A DNA stretch of 64,000 nucleotides from UBA10649 sp963755335 (GTDB taxonomy: Bacteria > Actinomycetota > Actinomycetes > S36-B12), in contig CAVWJW010000002.1 of assembly GCA_963755335.1 (NCBI GenBank), positions 186,001 through 250,000 of the forward strand, written 5' to 3'. The notes under the pieces were generated by a model. The model saw only the letters and a list, made by a program, of their open reading frames with translations, had not been told where the DNA came from and made no database searches. Position 1 is the stretch's first letter. Every line of letters starts with the position of its first letter. Below, piece after piece: positions 1 to 8,206 of this stretch. Made by a program: the position numbers and the translations under genes.

Positions 1-180
1 CGGTCATATCCCGGCAGCGAATCGGAGTGGGAGTCCTTCCCGCCGGGCATTCGCAAGCAGCTGATCTTCTGGGTCGAGGACGCGAAGCGCGCGCCGACCC
101 GGGCGCGCCGGGTCGATGAGATCGCCAGGCTCGCGCAGCAGGGCATCCGCGCCAATCAGTGGCAGCCGAGAACCCCGTGA
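1..180 (+). CDS. YdeI/OmpD-associated (OmdA-type) family protein, C-terminal fragment
   Basis: Only the last 59 codons lie in the window; the gene begins upstream. The frame reads through residues like PPGIRKQLIFWVEDAKR and then TRARRVDEIARLA before the TGA. This Trp-hydrophobic-EAKR...TR.RR pattern is the C-terminal signature of the YdeI/OmpD-associated (OmdA) family, small cytoplasmic proteins named for bacteriocin protection but of uncertain function. The stop overlaps the likely GTG start of the AlkD-like gene in a GTGA arrangement, so the two are probably translated from one message. Family assignment rests on a short tail and is moderately sure. Confidence 0.6.
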   Translation, partial: RSYPGSESEWESFPPGIRKQLIFWVEDAKRAPTRARRVDEIARLAQQGIRANQWQPRTP

Positions 181-893
181 CCAACGCCTTCGCCTGGGTC
201 GATGCGACAGTCGACGCCCTCACTCCACTGGCCGACCCGGCCAAAGCCGTCCCGATGGCCGCCTACATGAAGCACGTCGCCCCGTTCCTCGGCGTCACGA
301 CGGTGGATCGACGAACGGCGCTGAAGGCCGGCTGGGCCGACCTCGGCGGCATCGACGAGCCCACCCTCGCCGCGGTGTGCGACGAGCTGTGGGCCCTCCC
401 CCAGCGGGAGTACCAGTACGCCGCCTGCGACCTGATCGCCCGCAGTCGGCTCGCGCTGTCCGCGCCGTTCATCCTGGAACCGGTCCAGCGGCTGGTGGTC
501 GCGAAGCCATGGTGGGACACCGTCGACTCCCTCGAGACAGCGGCGATCTGTCCGGTCACGGCGCACCATCCCGAGCTGCTGCCGTTGATGTGGTCGTGGC
601 TCGAGTCCGATGACCGGTGGCTGATCCGCGCGGCGATCCAGCACCAGCGCGGCCGCAAGGCCGACACCGACTTCGACGTGCTCTACGCCATGTGCGATCG
701 GCACGCGACCGACCGGGAGTTCTTCATCGCCAAGGCGATCGGCTGGGCGCTGCGCGACGCGACTCGCTGGGATCGCGAAGGCGTGCAGTCCTTCGTCGAT
801 GACCACCCCGGCCTGTCGGCCGTGGCCCGGCGCGAGGCGCTCAGGGGCTTGTCTCGGTCATCCCTTCCTTCAGCCGGCTCAGTGCCGACGTGA
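177..893 (+). CDS. DNA alkylation repair protein, AlkD-like
   Basis: About 238 residues built of HEAT-like helical repeats, as in the AlkD family of DNA glycosylases that remove positively charged alkylated purines such as N3- and N7-alkyl bases. Supporting motifs are AYMKHVAPFLGV near residue 30 (family: Y-M-K-x-x-F-x-F-L-G), KPWWDTVDSLE near 118, and DDRWLIRAAIQHQ in the second half, which carries the Asp and Arg positions typical of the active groove. I chose the GTG at 177 because it overlaps the preceding stop (GTGA); an in-frame GTG at 159 would overlap more. The 3' end overlaps the convergent SPFH gene by about 53 bases. Confidence 0.8.
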   Translation: MTNAFAWVDATVDALTPLADPAKAVPMAAYMKHVAPFLGVTTVDRRTALKAGWADLGGIDEPTLAAVCDELWALPQREYQYAACDLIARSRLALSAPFILEPVQRLVVAKPWWDTVDSLETAAICPVTAHHPELLPLMWSWLESDDRWLIRAAIQHQRGRKADTDFDVLYAMCDRHATDREFFIAKAIGWALRDATRWDREGVQSFVDDHPGLSAVARREALRGLSRSSLPSAGSVPT

Positions 894-1755
894 GCTCGGC
901 GGGAATGACCCACACCTTGTTGGCATCGCCCTTGGCCACCTCGGGCAGCGCCTGGAGGTACCGGTGCGCGAGCTCGTTCGGCTGCGGGTTCGCAATGCGA
1001 AGCCCCTCGTAGATCTTCGTGACCGCGGTCGCCTCCGCCTCGGCGGAGATGACGCGCGCCTTCGCTGCACCGTCCGCGCGCAGCACGGCCGCCTGGGCCT
1101 CGCCCTCGGCCGCGAGGACGACGGACTGCTTGGCGCCCTCCGCCGTGAGGATCGCGGCCTGCTTCTGGCCCTCCGCGGTGAGGATCGCGGCGCGGCGCTC
1201 GCGCTCGGCCTTGAGCTGCTTCTCCATCGCCTCCTGGACGGTCTTCGGCGGGTCGATCGCCTTCAGCTCGACCCGGTTCACCCGGATGCCCCACTTGCCG
1301 GTCGCCTCATCGAGCACGCCGCGCAGCTGGCCGTTGATCTGATCGCGCGACGTGAGTGCCTCCTCGAGGTCCATCGAGCCGATGACGTTGCGCAGCGTGG
1401 TGACGGTGAGCTGCTCGATCCCGAGCAGGAAGTTGTTGATCTCGTAGGTGGCCGCCTTGGGCTCGGTCACCTGGAAGTAGATGACCGTGTCGATCGAGAC
1501 GACGAGGTTGTCCTCGGTGATCACGGGCTGCGGCGGGAAGGAGGCGACCTGCTCGCGCATGTCGACGCGCGTGCGCACGCGGTCGATGACCGGCACGAGA
1601 AGCGTCAGCCCCGGATACAGCGTCCGTTGATACCGGCCCAGCCTCTCGACGATCGCCGTGCTGGCCTGCTTGACGATCACCACGGTGCGGGAGATGACGA
1701 TCAGCGCGAACAACAGCACGAAGACGACGACGCCGAGTGAGACGAACAGGTCCAT
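841..1755 (-). CDS. SPFH/Band 7 (stomatin-like) membrane protein
   Basis: 304 residues. An N-terminal membrane helix (VVVFVLLFALIVI) is followed by an SPFH domain (VERLGRYQRTLYPGLTLLVP...) and a C-terminal helical stretch with four near-repeats of the type AAILTAEG, AAILTAEG, SVVLAAEG, AAVLRADG, which is typical coiled-coil Ala/Glu repeat structure of stomatin/QmcA proteins. Such proteins form large ring or cage assemblies in membrane microdomains. The broken nfeD gene lies directly upstream on the same strand, the usual SPFH-NfeD partnership. The start was taken at the ATG before DLFVSL; the longer upstream reading runs through the nfeD-SPFH junction and is not credible. Confidence 0.92.
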   Translation of the reverse strand: MDLFVSLGVVVFVLLFALIVISRTVVIVKQASTAIVERLGRYQRTLYPGLTLLVPVIDRVRTRVDMREQVASFPPQPVITEDNLVVSIDTVIYFQVTEPKAATYEINNFLLGIEQLTVTTLRNVIGSMDLEEALTSRDQINGQLRGVLDEATGKWGIRVNRVELKAIDPPKTVQEAMEKQLKAERERRAAILTAEGQKQAAILTAEGAKQSVVLAAEGEAQAAVLRADGAAKARVISAEAEATAVTKIYEGLRIANPQPNELAHRYLQALPEVAKGDANKVWVIPAELTSALSRLKEGMTETSP

Positions 1756-1768
1756 GACGACTCCAGGC

Positions 1769-2216
1769 CTAGAGCGGATCGATCGGGTGAACGAGGGCCG
1801 TCGCTCCGTCGATACGGGTGACGACGACGGGGGTGCCGCTGGGCACTGGCACGCTGGTGACGTCAGGGTCCAGCCGTGCAGACCAGACCTCGCCACGCAG
1901 GTTGATGCGACCGGCGTCGACGGTCAGCTCGCTGATGGCCTTGGCGGTCGGCACCCGGCAGTCGATCGACACCCGTGCGGGTCTGCGGCGTCGCGCGCCG
2001 CAGGTGCCGCAGGGCCACCGGTCGCACGAAGGCGATGCCGAGGATCGAGACGCTGACGCCGATGACCGCCTGCAGCCAGAGGGGGGCTCCCACGAGAGCA
2101 GCGACCCCGGCAGTGGCCGCTCCGACGCCGATGAGCGCGAAGGTGAGGTCGGTGGTGAACACCTCGATGCCCACCGCCGCGAGGGCGGCGATCAACCACA
2201 GCAGCGCGGGCGACAT
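1769..2216 (-). CDS. NfeD-like membrane protein (frameshifted)
   Basis: The N-terminal frame from the ATG at 2216, preceded by a strong GGGGGAGG ribosome site, encodes MSPALLWLIAALAAVGIEVF and further membrane helices. The C-terminal OB-fold part (RINLRGEVWSARLDP...GTPVVVTRIDGATALVHPI) lies in another frame ending at 1769. The frames switch near 1945-1960 (GVDRLPG | TAKAISEL), consistent with one extra base. NfeD C-terminal OB domains partner with SPFH proteins, and the SPFH gene follows 13 bases downstream. I regard this as one gene with a sequencing error or a recent mutation rather than two short genes. Confidence 0.75.
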
Positions 2217-2306
2217 GGGCCACCTCCCCCGCCACTGTAACGCCCGAATCCGGCTTCTCACCCGATGCCGAGCGCGATCCGCAGATGCGGTGTAATTTCA
2301 CCTCTC

Positions 2307-2704
2307 ATGACGCAATTGCGCATCACTGAAGCGGCTGCCCTTCTCGGCGTCAGCGACGACACCGTGCGCCGCTGGCTCGATTCCGGCCGGCTGACCGAGT
2401 CCTCTGCCCCCGGACGGACCGCGCGGCGTCGACGCCACCAGCGTGGCGGCGCTGATGGCCGAGCAGGTGCCCGCCACCGAGCCCGTCGTACGACAGTCGG
2501 CGCGCAACCGCTTCCCCGGCATCGTCACCCGCGTCGAGCGCGACAAGGTGATGGCGCTCGTGGAGATCCAGGCCGGGCCGCACCGCATCGTGTCGCTCAT
2601 GAGCCGCGAGGCGGCCGACGAGCTCGGGCTCGAGCCGGGCTCCCGTGCAGCAGCCACGGTCAAGGCCACCAACGTCGTGGTCGAGCTGGAGGAGACGTGC
2701 ATGA
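2307..2704 (+). CDS. HTH plus TOBE (Mop) domain regulator or molybdate-binding protein (frameshifted)
   Basis: The start frame gives MTQLRITEAAALLGVSDDTVRRWLDSGRLT, a MerR/excisionase-like helix-turn-helix. The C-terminal TOBE/Mop domain (NRFPGIVTRVERDKVMALVEI...VKATNVVVELEE) is in another frame; both join if one C is removed from the run of five near 2408. TOBE domains bind molybdate or tungstate, and the gene sits just before modABC, so it is probably the molybdate-responsive regulator or storage protein of the locus. The 3' end is uncertain: the TOBE frame has no stop until 2820, and a further one-base shift would end it at the TGA of 2702-2704, overlapping the modA leader. Confidence 0.65.
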
Positions 2705-2715
2705 GGAGGAACCGA

Positions 2716-3499
2716 ATGATCGCGCGTGGTCCGCCGCTGCGGCCGTGCTCGTCGCGACAGTCGCCGGCGCCAGCACATCCGCGGCCGCGCCGGACGGCCC
2801 CATGGCGCCGCCAGTCGTGACCGGCACGATCACTGTGTCGGCGGCCGCGTCCCTCACCGACGTGTTTCCCGTCATCGCCCAGGCCTTCATGAAGAAGTAC
2901 CCGGGCACCACCGTCAAGCTCAACTTCGGCGGGAGCAGCGCACTCGTCGAGCAGATCAACGCCGGCGCTCCGGTCGACGTCCTGGCCACGGCCTCCGAGC
3001 CGACGATGTGGAAGGCCGTCAACGCCGGTCACGCCGGAGTCCCGCTGCTGTTCGCCAAGAACACGATGGCCATCGCGATGCCACCGGGCAACCCGAAGGG
3101 CATCAGCCGCAGCTGTCCGACCTGCAGAACCCCGGCGTGCAGGTCGCCGTCTGCGCCGTGCCCGTCCCGTGCGGCATCGCGGCGCGTGACCTGTTCAAGC
3201 TGAACGGCATCACCGTCAAGCCGGTCACTCAGGAGCTCGACGTACGCGCCGTCCTCGGCAAGGTCATGGCCGATGAGGTCGATGCGGGCATCGTGTACGT
3301 CACCGACGTCAAGTCCGTCGGCGACAAGGTCACGTCGGTGACGATCCCTGCGGCGAACAACGTCACGACGACGTACCCGATTGCCACGGTGGTCGGCGCG
3401 CCCAACGTCGTCGCGGCGCGGGCCTTCGTCGCCTACGTGCGGTTCACCCCATCGGCGCAGGGAATCCTGCGCGCCTACGGTTTCGCCAAGCCCTGGTGA
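2716..3499 (+). pseudogene. modA: Molybdate ABC transporter substrate-binding protein ModA (two frameshifts)
   Basis: AGGAGG lies five bases before the ATG at 2716. Adding one G near 2731 joins MIARG to an Ala-rich signal peptide (AAAAVLVATVAGASTSAAA). The mature start TITVSAAASLTDVFPVIAQ is the classic ModA N-terminus, followed by FGGSSALVEQINAGAPVDVLATA. Near 3105 the frame shifts again (NPKGIS | QLSDLQNPGV), then runs through VCAVPVPCGIAARDLF and DEVDAGIVYVTDV to the stop. The protein would be about 260 residues, normal for ModA, binding molybdate or tungstate outside the membrane. All expected domains survive, so error in the sequence is as likely as true decay. Confidence 0.8.
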
Positions 3500-4297
3500 G
3501 CCGGAGCCGCGCAGCACGCCCCGTGGTTCCTCGTGATCCCGGGCGTGATCGCGCTGGCCTTCCTCGTCGTGCCACTGCTGGTCCTGCTGTGGCAGGCGCC
3601 GTGGGGCTCGTTCGCCAGCATCGTCAGCTCACCGACGGCACTGGAGGCCCTCCGCCTCAGCCTGTTCACGTCACTGCTCGCCACCGCACTGTCGTGCCTG
3701 GTCGGCATCCCGCTGGCGTGGCTGCTCGCGCGCGAGGTGCTGCCCGCCACCAACGTGCTGCGGGCCTTCGTGATCGTCCCGCTGCTGCTGCCGCCGGTGG
3801 TGTCCGGCGTCGCGCTGCTCGCCGCGTTCGGCCGACGCGGCTCGATCGGCGCAGTGCTCTACTCGGCGTTCGGCATCCAGCTCCCGTTCACCACTGCGGG
3901 CGTGGTGCTCGCCGAGGCCTTCGTCGCGATGCCGTTCCTCATCATCACCCTCGAGGGAGGCTTCCGGTCCCTCGACCGCCGGTATGAGGATGCGGCCATG
4001 ACGCTCGGCGCGTCGTCCTGGACGGTGTTCCGGAGGATCACGCTGCCACTCGTCGGGCCATCCCTCATCGCCGGAGCCGTGCTGTGCTGGGCGAGAGCGC
4101 TCGGCGAGTTCGGGGCCACCATCACCTTCGCCGGCAACTTCCCCGGCGTCACGCAGACCATGCCCTTGGCGGTGTACACCGCACTGGAGTCCGATCGGTC
4201 GGTCGCGATCGCGCTGAGCATCATCCTGCTGGTGGTTTCCGTCGGCGTTCTCATCGCACTGCGCGGCCGGTACATGCGACCGGCGGTGTCGTCATGA
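3496..4297 (+). CDS. modB: Molybdate ABC transporter permease ModB (5' frame uncertain)
   Basis: The clear reading from the GTG at 3533 gives IPGVIALAFLVVPLLVLLW and about five membrane helices of a BPD-type permease, with an EAA-like loop (DAAMTLGASSWTVFRRITLPL) that docks on ModC. Family lengths suggest a slightly longer N-terminus: a GTG at 3496 overlaps the modA stop, and removing one C near 3525 would give MSRSRAARPWFLVIPG. I give the longer span and consider 3533 the fallback start. The 3' end overlaps modC by an ATGA. Function: high-affinity molybdate import in the cytoplasmic membrane. Confidence 0.85.
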
Positions 4298-5352
4298 CCG
4301 TCTCGGCGGACTTCACGTCTCGCCGCGGCGCGTTCGAGCTGGACTTCGCCGCGACGCTCCAGCCCGGAGTCGTCGTCGCGATCATCGGGCCCAACGGTGC
4401 CGGCAAGTCGACGTTGCTGCGCACTCTCGCCGGGCTCAGTGCGGTCGACACCGGCAGTGTCCGCATCGACGATGTCGTCGTCGACGACGGACGGTCCTTC
4501 GTGCCGACCCAGGATCGCGCGGTAGGCGTCGTATTCCAGGACTATGCGCTCTTCCCGCACCTGACCGTGCTCGAGAACGTGGCATTCGGCCCGCGTGCCC
4601 GCCGCACCGGCAGGCATGCCGCCCGCGCGCGGGCGCTGGATGCACTCGACCGGCTCGGCGTCGCCGACCTTGCCGACCGTCGAACCGGTGACATCTCCGG
4701 CGGGCAGGCGCAGCGCGTGGCGCTGGCTCGCGCCCTGGTCACCGAGCCGCGGCTGCTCCTGCTCGACGAGCCGCTGTCGGCCCTCGATGCCGAGACCCGC
4801 GAGGCCGTGCGCACCGAACTCGACGTGGCGCTGGCCGGGTTCGACGGCTGCACCGTGCTCGTCACGCACGATCCGCTTGATGCCCTGCTGCTCGCCGACC
4901 GGGTGATCGTCCTCGAGGGGGGTCGCATCGTGCAGGACGCATCGCCGGTCGAGCTCGCCCGGCGACCACTGACGCCCTACGTCGCCGCGCTGATGGGCGT
5001 GACCCTGCTGCGCGGCACGGCTGCGGACGGGCTGCTGACCGTCGACGGCGGCGGGGTGCTGCACCTCGCCGACCACGAGATCCGCGGGCGTGCCCTGGCG
5101 GTCGTTCGCCCCGAAGCCGTCACGCTCCACCGTCATGAGCCGGAGGGCAGCGCCCGCAACGCCTGGCCGGGGCAGGTGGCTGCGCTGCAGCCGTCGTCGG
5201 ACCGCGTCCGCGTCCTCGTCGACGGGGAACCGTCGGTGATCGCCGCCGTCACACCCGCAGCGGTCGCCGAACTCGGACTGACCCGCGGCACGTCGGTGTG
5301 GATGAGCCTGAAGGCGGTCGACGTCGACGTGTACTCGACGCCCGCGCACTAG
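4294..5352 (+). CDS. modC: Molybdate ABC transporter ATP-binding protein ModC
   Basis: 352 residues. Walker A GPNGAGKS at about 32-39, ABC signature ISGGQ near 134, Walker B LLLLDEP near 154-160, and a C-terminal TOBE-like region from about 285 (LALAVVRPEAVTLHR...GLTRGTSVWMSLKAVDVDVY), which in ModC senses molybdate. The ATG overlaps the modB stop, so translation is coupled. It powers ModB. Molybdenum taken up would serve molybdopterin enzymes, none of which are encoded in the window. Confidence 0.93.
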   Translation: MTVSADFTSRRGAFELDFAATLQPGVVVAIIGPNGAGKSTLLRTLAGLSAVDTGSVRIDDVVVDDGRSFVPTQDRAVGVVFQDYALFPHLTVLENVAFGPRARRTGRHAARARALDALDRLGVADLADRRTGDISGGQAQRVALARALVTEPRLLLLDEPLSALDAETREAVRTELDVALAGFDGCTVLVTHDPLDALLLADRVIVLEGGRIVQDASPVELARRPLTPYVAALMGVTLLRGTAADGLLTVDGGGVLHLADHEIRGRALAVVRPEAVTLHRHEPEGSARNAWPGQVAALQPSSDRVRVLVDGEPSVIAAVTPAAVAELGLTRGTSVWMSLKAVDVDVYSTPAH

Positions 5353-5355
5353 GGT
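5350..5355 (+). promoter_or_regulatory. Leaderless-type -10 hexamer (TAGGGT) before ung
   Basis: TAGGGT overlaps the modC stop and ends seven bases before the GTG of ung, with no ribosome-binding sequence between. This spacing places transcription start at or next to the start codon. Inferred from position only. Confidence 0.4.
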
Positions 5356-5362
5356 TCGCTGC

Positions 5363-6040
5363 GTGGCCGGCACGTTCGAGGAGCTCGTCCATCCGAGCTG
5401 GGTTCCCGCGCTCGCACCCCATCAGCCGACGCTGACCCGCATCGGCCAGTACCTGCGCGAGGAGACCGCCGCCGGTCGGCCCTGGGCACCGGCGGGCTCT
5501 CGCATCCTGCGGTCGTTCGAGCAGCCCCTCGAGGACGTCCGGGTGCTGATCGTCGGCCAGGATCCGTACCCCACCCCGGGCCACGCCGTCGGGCTGTCGT
5601 TCTCGGTCGCGCCGGAGGTCCGCCCGCTGCCCCGCAGCCTGCTGAACATCTACCGCGAGCTCCAGGACGACGTCGGCTGCGCCCGCCCCATCAACGGGGA
5701 CCTCAGCCCGTGGACCGGTCGCGGGATCATGCTGCTCAACCGCGTCCTCACGGTGCGCCAGGGCGAGTCGGGGAGTCATCGCGGGATCGGGTGGGAGGAC
5801 ATCACGAGCGCCGCGATCGACGCGCTCGTCGAAAGGCCTGACGCCCCGCTGGTCGCGATCCTGTGGGGTCGAGACGCGCAGTCCCTGGCGCCTCAGCTCG
5901 TCGACGTGCCGATCGTCGCCACGGCGCATCCAAGTCCGATGTCGGCCGACCGGGGCTTCTTCGGCTCCCGGCCGTTCAGCCGGGCGAACGCGCTGCTCGA
6001 CGAGATCGGTGGCGAGCCCGTCACCTGGGCGCTGCCCTAG
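5363..6040 (+). CDS. ung: Uracil-DNA glycosylase, family 1 (Ung)
   Basis: 225 residues, the usual length. The water-activating motif GQDPYPTPG (catalytic Asp near 67) and the DNA-intercalating loop HPSPMSADRGFFGSRPFSRAN near 188-208 are both intact, and LLNRVLTVRQGESGSH is the family's central block. It removes uracil from DNA arising by cytosine deamination or dUTP incorporation, starting base excision repair. GTG start, ten bases after modC. A family 5-type glycosylase near 41 kb gives the organism a second uracil-removal route. Confidence 0.96.
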   Translation: MAGTFEELVHPSWVPALAPHQPTLTRIGQYLREETAAGRPWAPAGSRILRSFEQPLEDVRVLIVGQDPYPTPGHAVGLSFSVAPEVRPLPRSLLNIYRELQDDVGCARPINGDLSPWTGRGIMLLNRVLTVRQGESGSHRGIGWEDITSAAIDALVERPDAPLVAILWGRDAQSLAPQLVDVPIVATAHPSPMSADRGFFGSRPFSRANALLDEIGGEPVTWALP

Positions 6041-6049
6041 TACATCGCC

Positions 6050-6592
6050 CTAGGCGGCTTTGCTGACCGAGCGCAGGAGGGCCTTCCGCAGCTCGTCGCG
6101 ATCGACCTCGAGGTCGTCGAGGATCCGGCACGCACGACCGTCGCCGGCGCGCAGGATCCCGAGCAGCAGGTGCTCGACGCCGATGCTCCGGTCCTTCAGC
6201 CAGATCGCCTCGCGCAATGCCAGCTGCAGGGCCTTCTTCGCGTGCGGGCTCATTCCCTTCAGGCGGCGCGTGCGATTCATCGCGCTTGGCTCCGCGCCGA
6301 GCTGATCACTCATCCGGGCGAGTACCGCGTCGAGGTCGATGCCGATCGCGGCGAGCGCAGCAGCATCGTCCGCCCCGAAGTCGCCCGCCGGCCCACCACG
6401 GCTGGCCATTGCCGCGCGCACGCGTGGCTCGTCGATCCCGAACTGCGCCAGGGTCGCACGGTTGCCCGCGTCGACCGTGACGGCGGCGAGCAGGAGGTGC
6501 TCGGTGCCGATGTGCTGACTGCCCGCCGCGATGGCCTCGGCTCGGGCCGCCGTGACGACCGCCCGGGCGGTTGCACTGAAGCGCTCAAACAT
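6050..6592 (-). CDS. Clp N-domain (Clp repeat) protein
   Basis: About 180 residues with two Clp amino-terminal repeats: MFERFSATARAVVTAARAEA...HIGTEHLLLAAV at the start and KKALQLALREAIWLKDRSIGVEHLLLGIL at the end. There is no AAA+ ATPase module, so this is a stand-alone N-domain protein of the kind common in Actinobacteria, possibly an adaptor or decoy for ClpC/ClpB substrates. I chose ATG 6592, which starts the typical MFERF; GTG 6601 is an alternative. It overlaps the end of the upstream HTH gene, so the two form an operon that is probably self-regulated through the repeats at 6824-6867. Confidence 0.85.
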   Translation of the reverse strand: MFERFSATARAVVTAARAEAIAAGSQHIGTEHLLLAAVTVDAGNRATLAQFGIDEPRVRAAMASRGGPAGDFGADDAAALAAIGIDLDAVLARMSDQLGAEPSAMNRTRRLKGMSPHAKKALQLALREAIWLKDRSIGVEHLLLGILRAGDGRACRILDDLEVDRDELRKALLRSVSKAA

Positions 6593-6821
6593 GGGAGTCA
6601 CCGTCCTGCTTCTCGAGGGCTGCGTACTTCTTGTGGACCGCCTGCCGGGACACCCCGAGCACCTCGGCGATGTCCTGCCACGACCACCCCAGGCGCCGGG
6701 CCTGGCGGACCTGGGCGCCCTCCATGAACTCGGCCAGTCGGCGGAGCGCGGCTGCGGCCTTCAGGCCCGTGCCGGGGTCGGGATCGCCTGCTGCCCGCGT
6801 GAGGGAGTCGATGTCGGCCAT
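6585..6821 (-). CDS. Small helix-turn-helix regulator partnered with the Clp-N gene
   Basis: 78 residues. The C-terminal half, ARRLGWSWQDIAEVLGVSRQAVHKKYAAL, is a sigma-70 region 4/MarR-like helix-turn-helix with a clear recognition helix (SRQAVHKKY). The N-terminal half is short and helical with no sensor domain. It is co-transcribed with the Clp-N gene (overlapping ends), a pairing I recognise in actinobacterial genomes although its role is not established. The two inverted repeats just upstream make it a likely autorepressor. Confidence 0.8.
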   Translation of the reverse strand: MADIDSLTRAAGDPDPGTGLKAAAALRRLAEFMEGAQVRQARRLGWSWQDIAEVLGVSRQAVHKKYAALEKQDGDSHV

Positions 6822-6823
6822 GC

Positions 6824-6867
6824 GTCAACTATTGCTGACACACGCCGATGTGTCAACACATGTTGAC
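6824..6867 (-). promoter_or_regulatory. Two operator-like inverted repeats upstream of the HTH/Clp-N operon
   Basis: Site 1 (6824-6839) reads GTCAAC-N4-GCTGAC and site 2 (6852-6867) reads GTCAAC-N4-GTTGAC, with start points 28 bp apart. Site 2 has seven-base perfect arms around a CA. Site 1 covers the likely -10 region (CAATAGT on the minus strand) directly before the ATG at 6821. An additional TGACAC...GTGTCA pair links the two. This is the pattern of a repressor covering its own promoter. Confidence 0.55.
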
Positions 6868-6886
6868 GGAGGACGGCTCCCGCCGG

Positions 6887-7219
6887 TCAGGCGGTGTCGA
6901 GGATGCCGCGGGCGACGACGTCCTTGCGCACGTAGTGCTCCGCGACGAACGACATGAACGGGATGGTGCCCGCGATCAGCACGCCGAGGGTGCGCAGCAG
7001 GGAGTAGCGCATGCGGAACGCCAGGTCGACACCGGTGATGAGGTAGACGAAGTAGAGCCAGCCGTGCGCGATCCACAGATAGCCGTACAACGCCGGACGG
7101 GCGTCGGGATCGTTGTAGTCGAGGAACAGTCGCCCGACGACCAGCCACACGAACGCCGTCGCGAGGACGACGCCGGTCACGTACGCCATCACTCGGTAGC
7201 GAAGGAACGCGCCCTTCAT
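6887..7219 (-). CDS. DUF3817 integral membrane protein
   Basis: 110 residues with three or four predicted membrane helices (YVTGVVLATAFVWLVVGRL, YLWIAHGWLYFVYLITGVDLAF, LGVLIAGTIPFMSFVAEHYV). The HGWLYFVYL and IPFMSFVAEHYVR motifs identify DUF3817, a family of unknown function found mainly in Actinobacteria. Its ATG overlaps the stop of the upstream pfkB-type gene (ATGA). Confidence 0.85.
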   Translation of the reverse strand: MKGAFLRYRVMAYVTGVVLATAFVWLVVGRLFLDYNDPDARPALYGYLWIAHGWLYFVYLITGVDLAFRMRYSLLRTLGVLIAGTIPFMSFVAEHYVRKDVVARGILDTA

Positions 7220-8138
7220 GCCCAGCCTCCCGGTACCTCGTTCGAGCGCGGCGGATCCGCGCCCGCCCGCTGGCAGGTGATGCCGGCGACGGCGATGCCG
7301 AAGGTGGCGGCTGCCACCGCGTGCTCGAGGTTGTGGACGTCGTCTCGGCCGAGGCCGTTGTGCATCCAGTACGCGAGGAATCCACCGCCGAACGAATCGC
7401 CCGCGCCGACCGTGTCGACGACGGGCACCCTCGGCACCGCCAGCACGATGTCTGCGTCGGTGTCCATGACGTGCACGGCGTTGGCACCGTCGGTGAAGAG
7501 AACGACCGCACCGGTCTCGATCTGCAGCATCGCTGCGGCATCGAGCGTGTCGACGCCCGGGAACATGAACTCCAGGTCGTCGCCGGAGACCTTGACGATG
7601 TCGGCACGCGCCAGGACTGCCTGGAGGGCGGTGCGGAACACCGGCGACCCCGTCATCACGCTCGGACGGCAGTTGGGATCGACCATCACGAGCTGCTCGT
7701 CGTTCGCTGCCGCCACGACCGCGACGGACGCATCGGCCAGCGGCTGCAGGACCAGTCCGAGCGTTCCGACATGGATGACCTTGTCGTCGAACGACAGGTG
7801 CTCGAGCGCCATCTGCGGGGTGACCGAGGCGGCCGAGGTGCCCTCCAGCAGGAACCGGTAGGTCGCCGCACCGCCCTCGTCGATCTGCGCGATCGCCAGC
7901 GTCGTCGGCTCTGCCACCTGGTGACCGAGGCCCAGGCGCACGCCGTCGTCGTCGAGCAGGCGCTTGATGCGGCGTCCGAAGGAGTCCGTCGAGACGCCGC
8001 CGAGGAACGTGGCCGGGATACCGAGGCGCACGATGGTGCGCGCCGTGTTGAGCGGGGCGCCGCCGACCACCGACGTCACCTCGCCGTCCGTGTCGACGAT
8101 GATGTCGACGAGGGCCTCGCCGATGACGGTGATCACGG
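7216..8138 (-). CDS. PfkB-family carbohydrate kinase (fructokinase-like)
   Basis: About 307 residues beginning at GTG 8138 (VITVIGEALVDIIVD). The N-terminal GGAPLNTARTIVRLG and the C-terminal PfkB signature VDTVGAGDSFGGGFLAY (catalytic Asp in GAGDSF) define a ribokinase/fructokinase-type sugar kinase. The substrate cannot be read from the sequence; overall similarity looks closest to fructokinases. A minus-strand TACGGT lies eight bases before the GTG, fitting leaderless transcription. Longer upstream readings cross the divergent VIT1 promoter and are rejected. It is coupled to the DUF3817 gene downstream. Confidence 0.88.
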
Positions 8139-8206
8139 GAGCCAACCGTAGTCGAACGCCCCGGCTAGTCTCGGCGCAGGGAATGACGGAGAGGGGCAGA
8201 CCGCCG

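Noticed and set aside
2716..3499. Programmed ribosomal frameshifting in modA or sulfatase
   Set aside because: The breaks have no slippery site plus pseudoknot pattern and occur in many unrelated genes; error or mutation is simpler.
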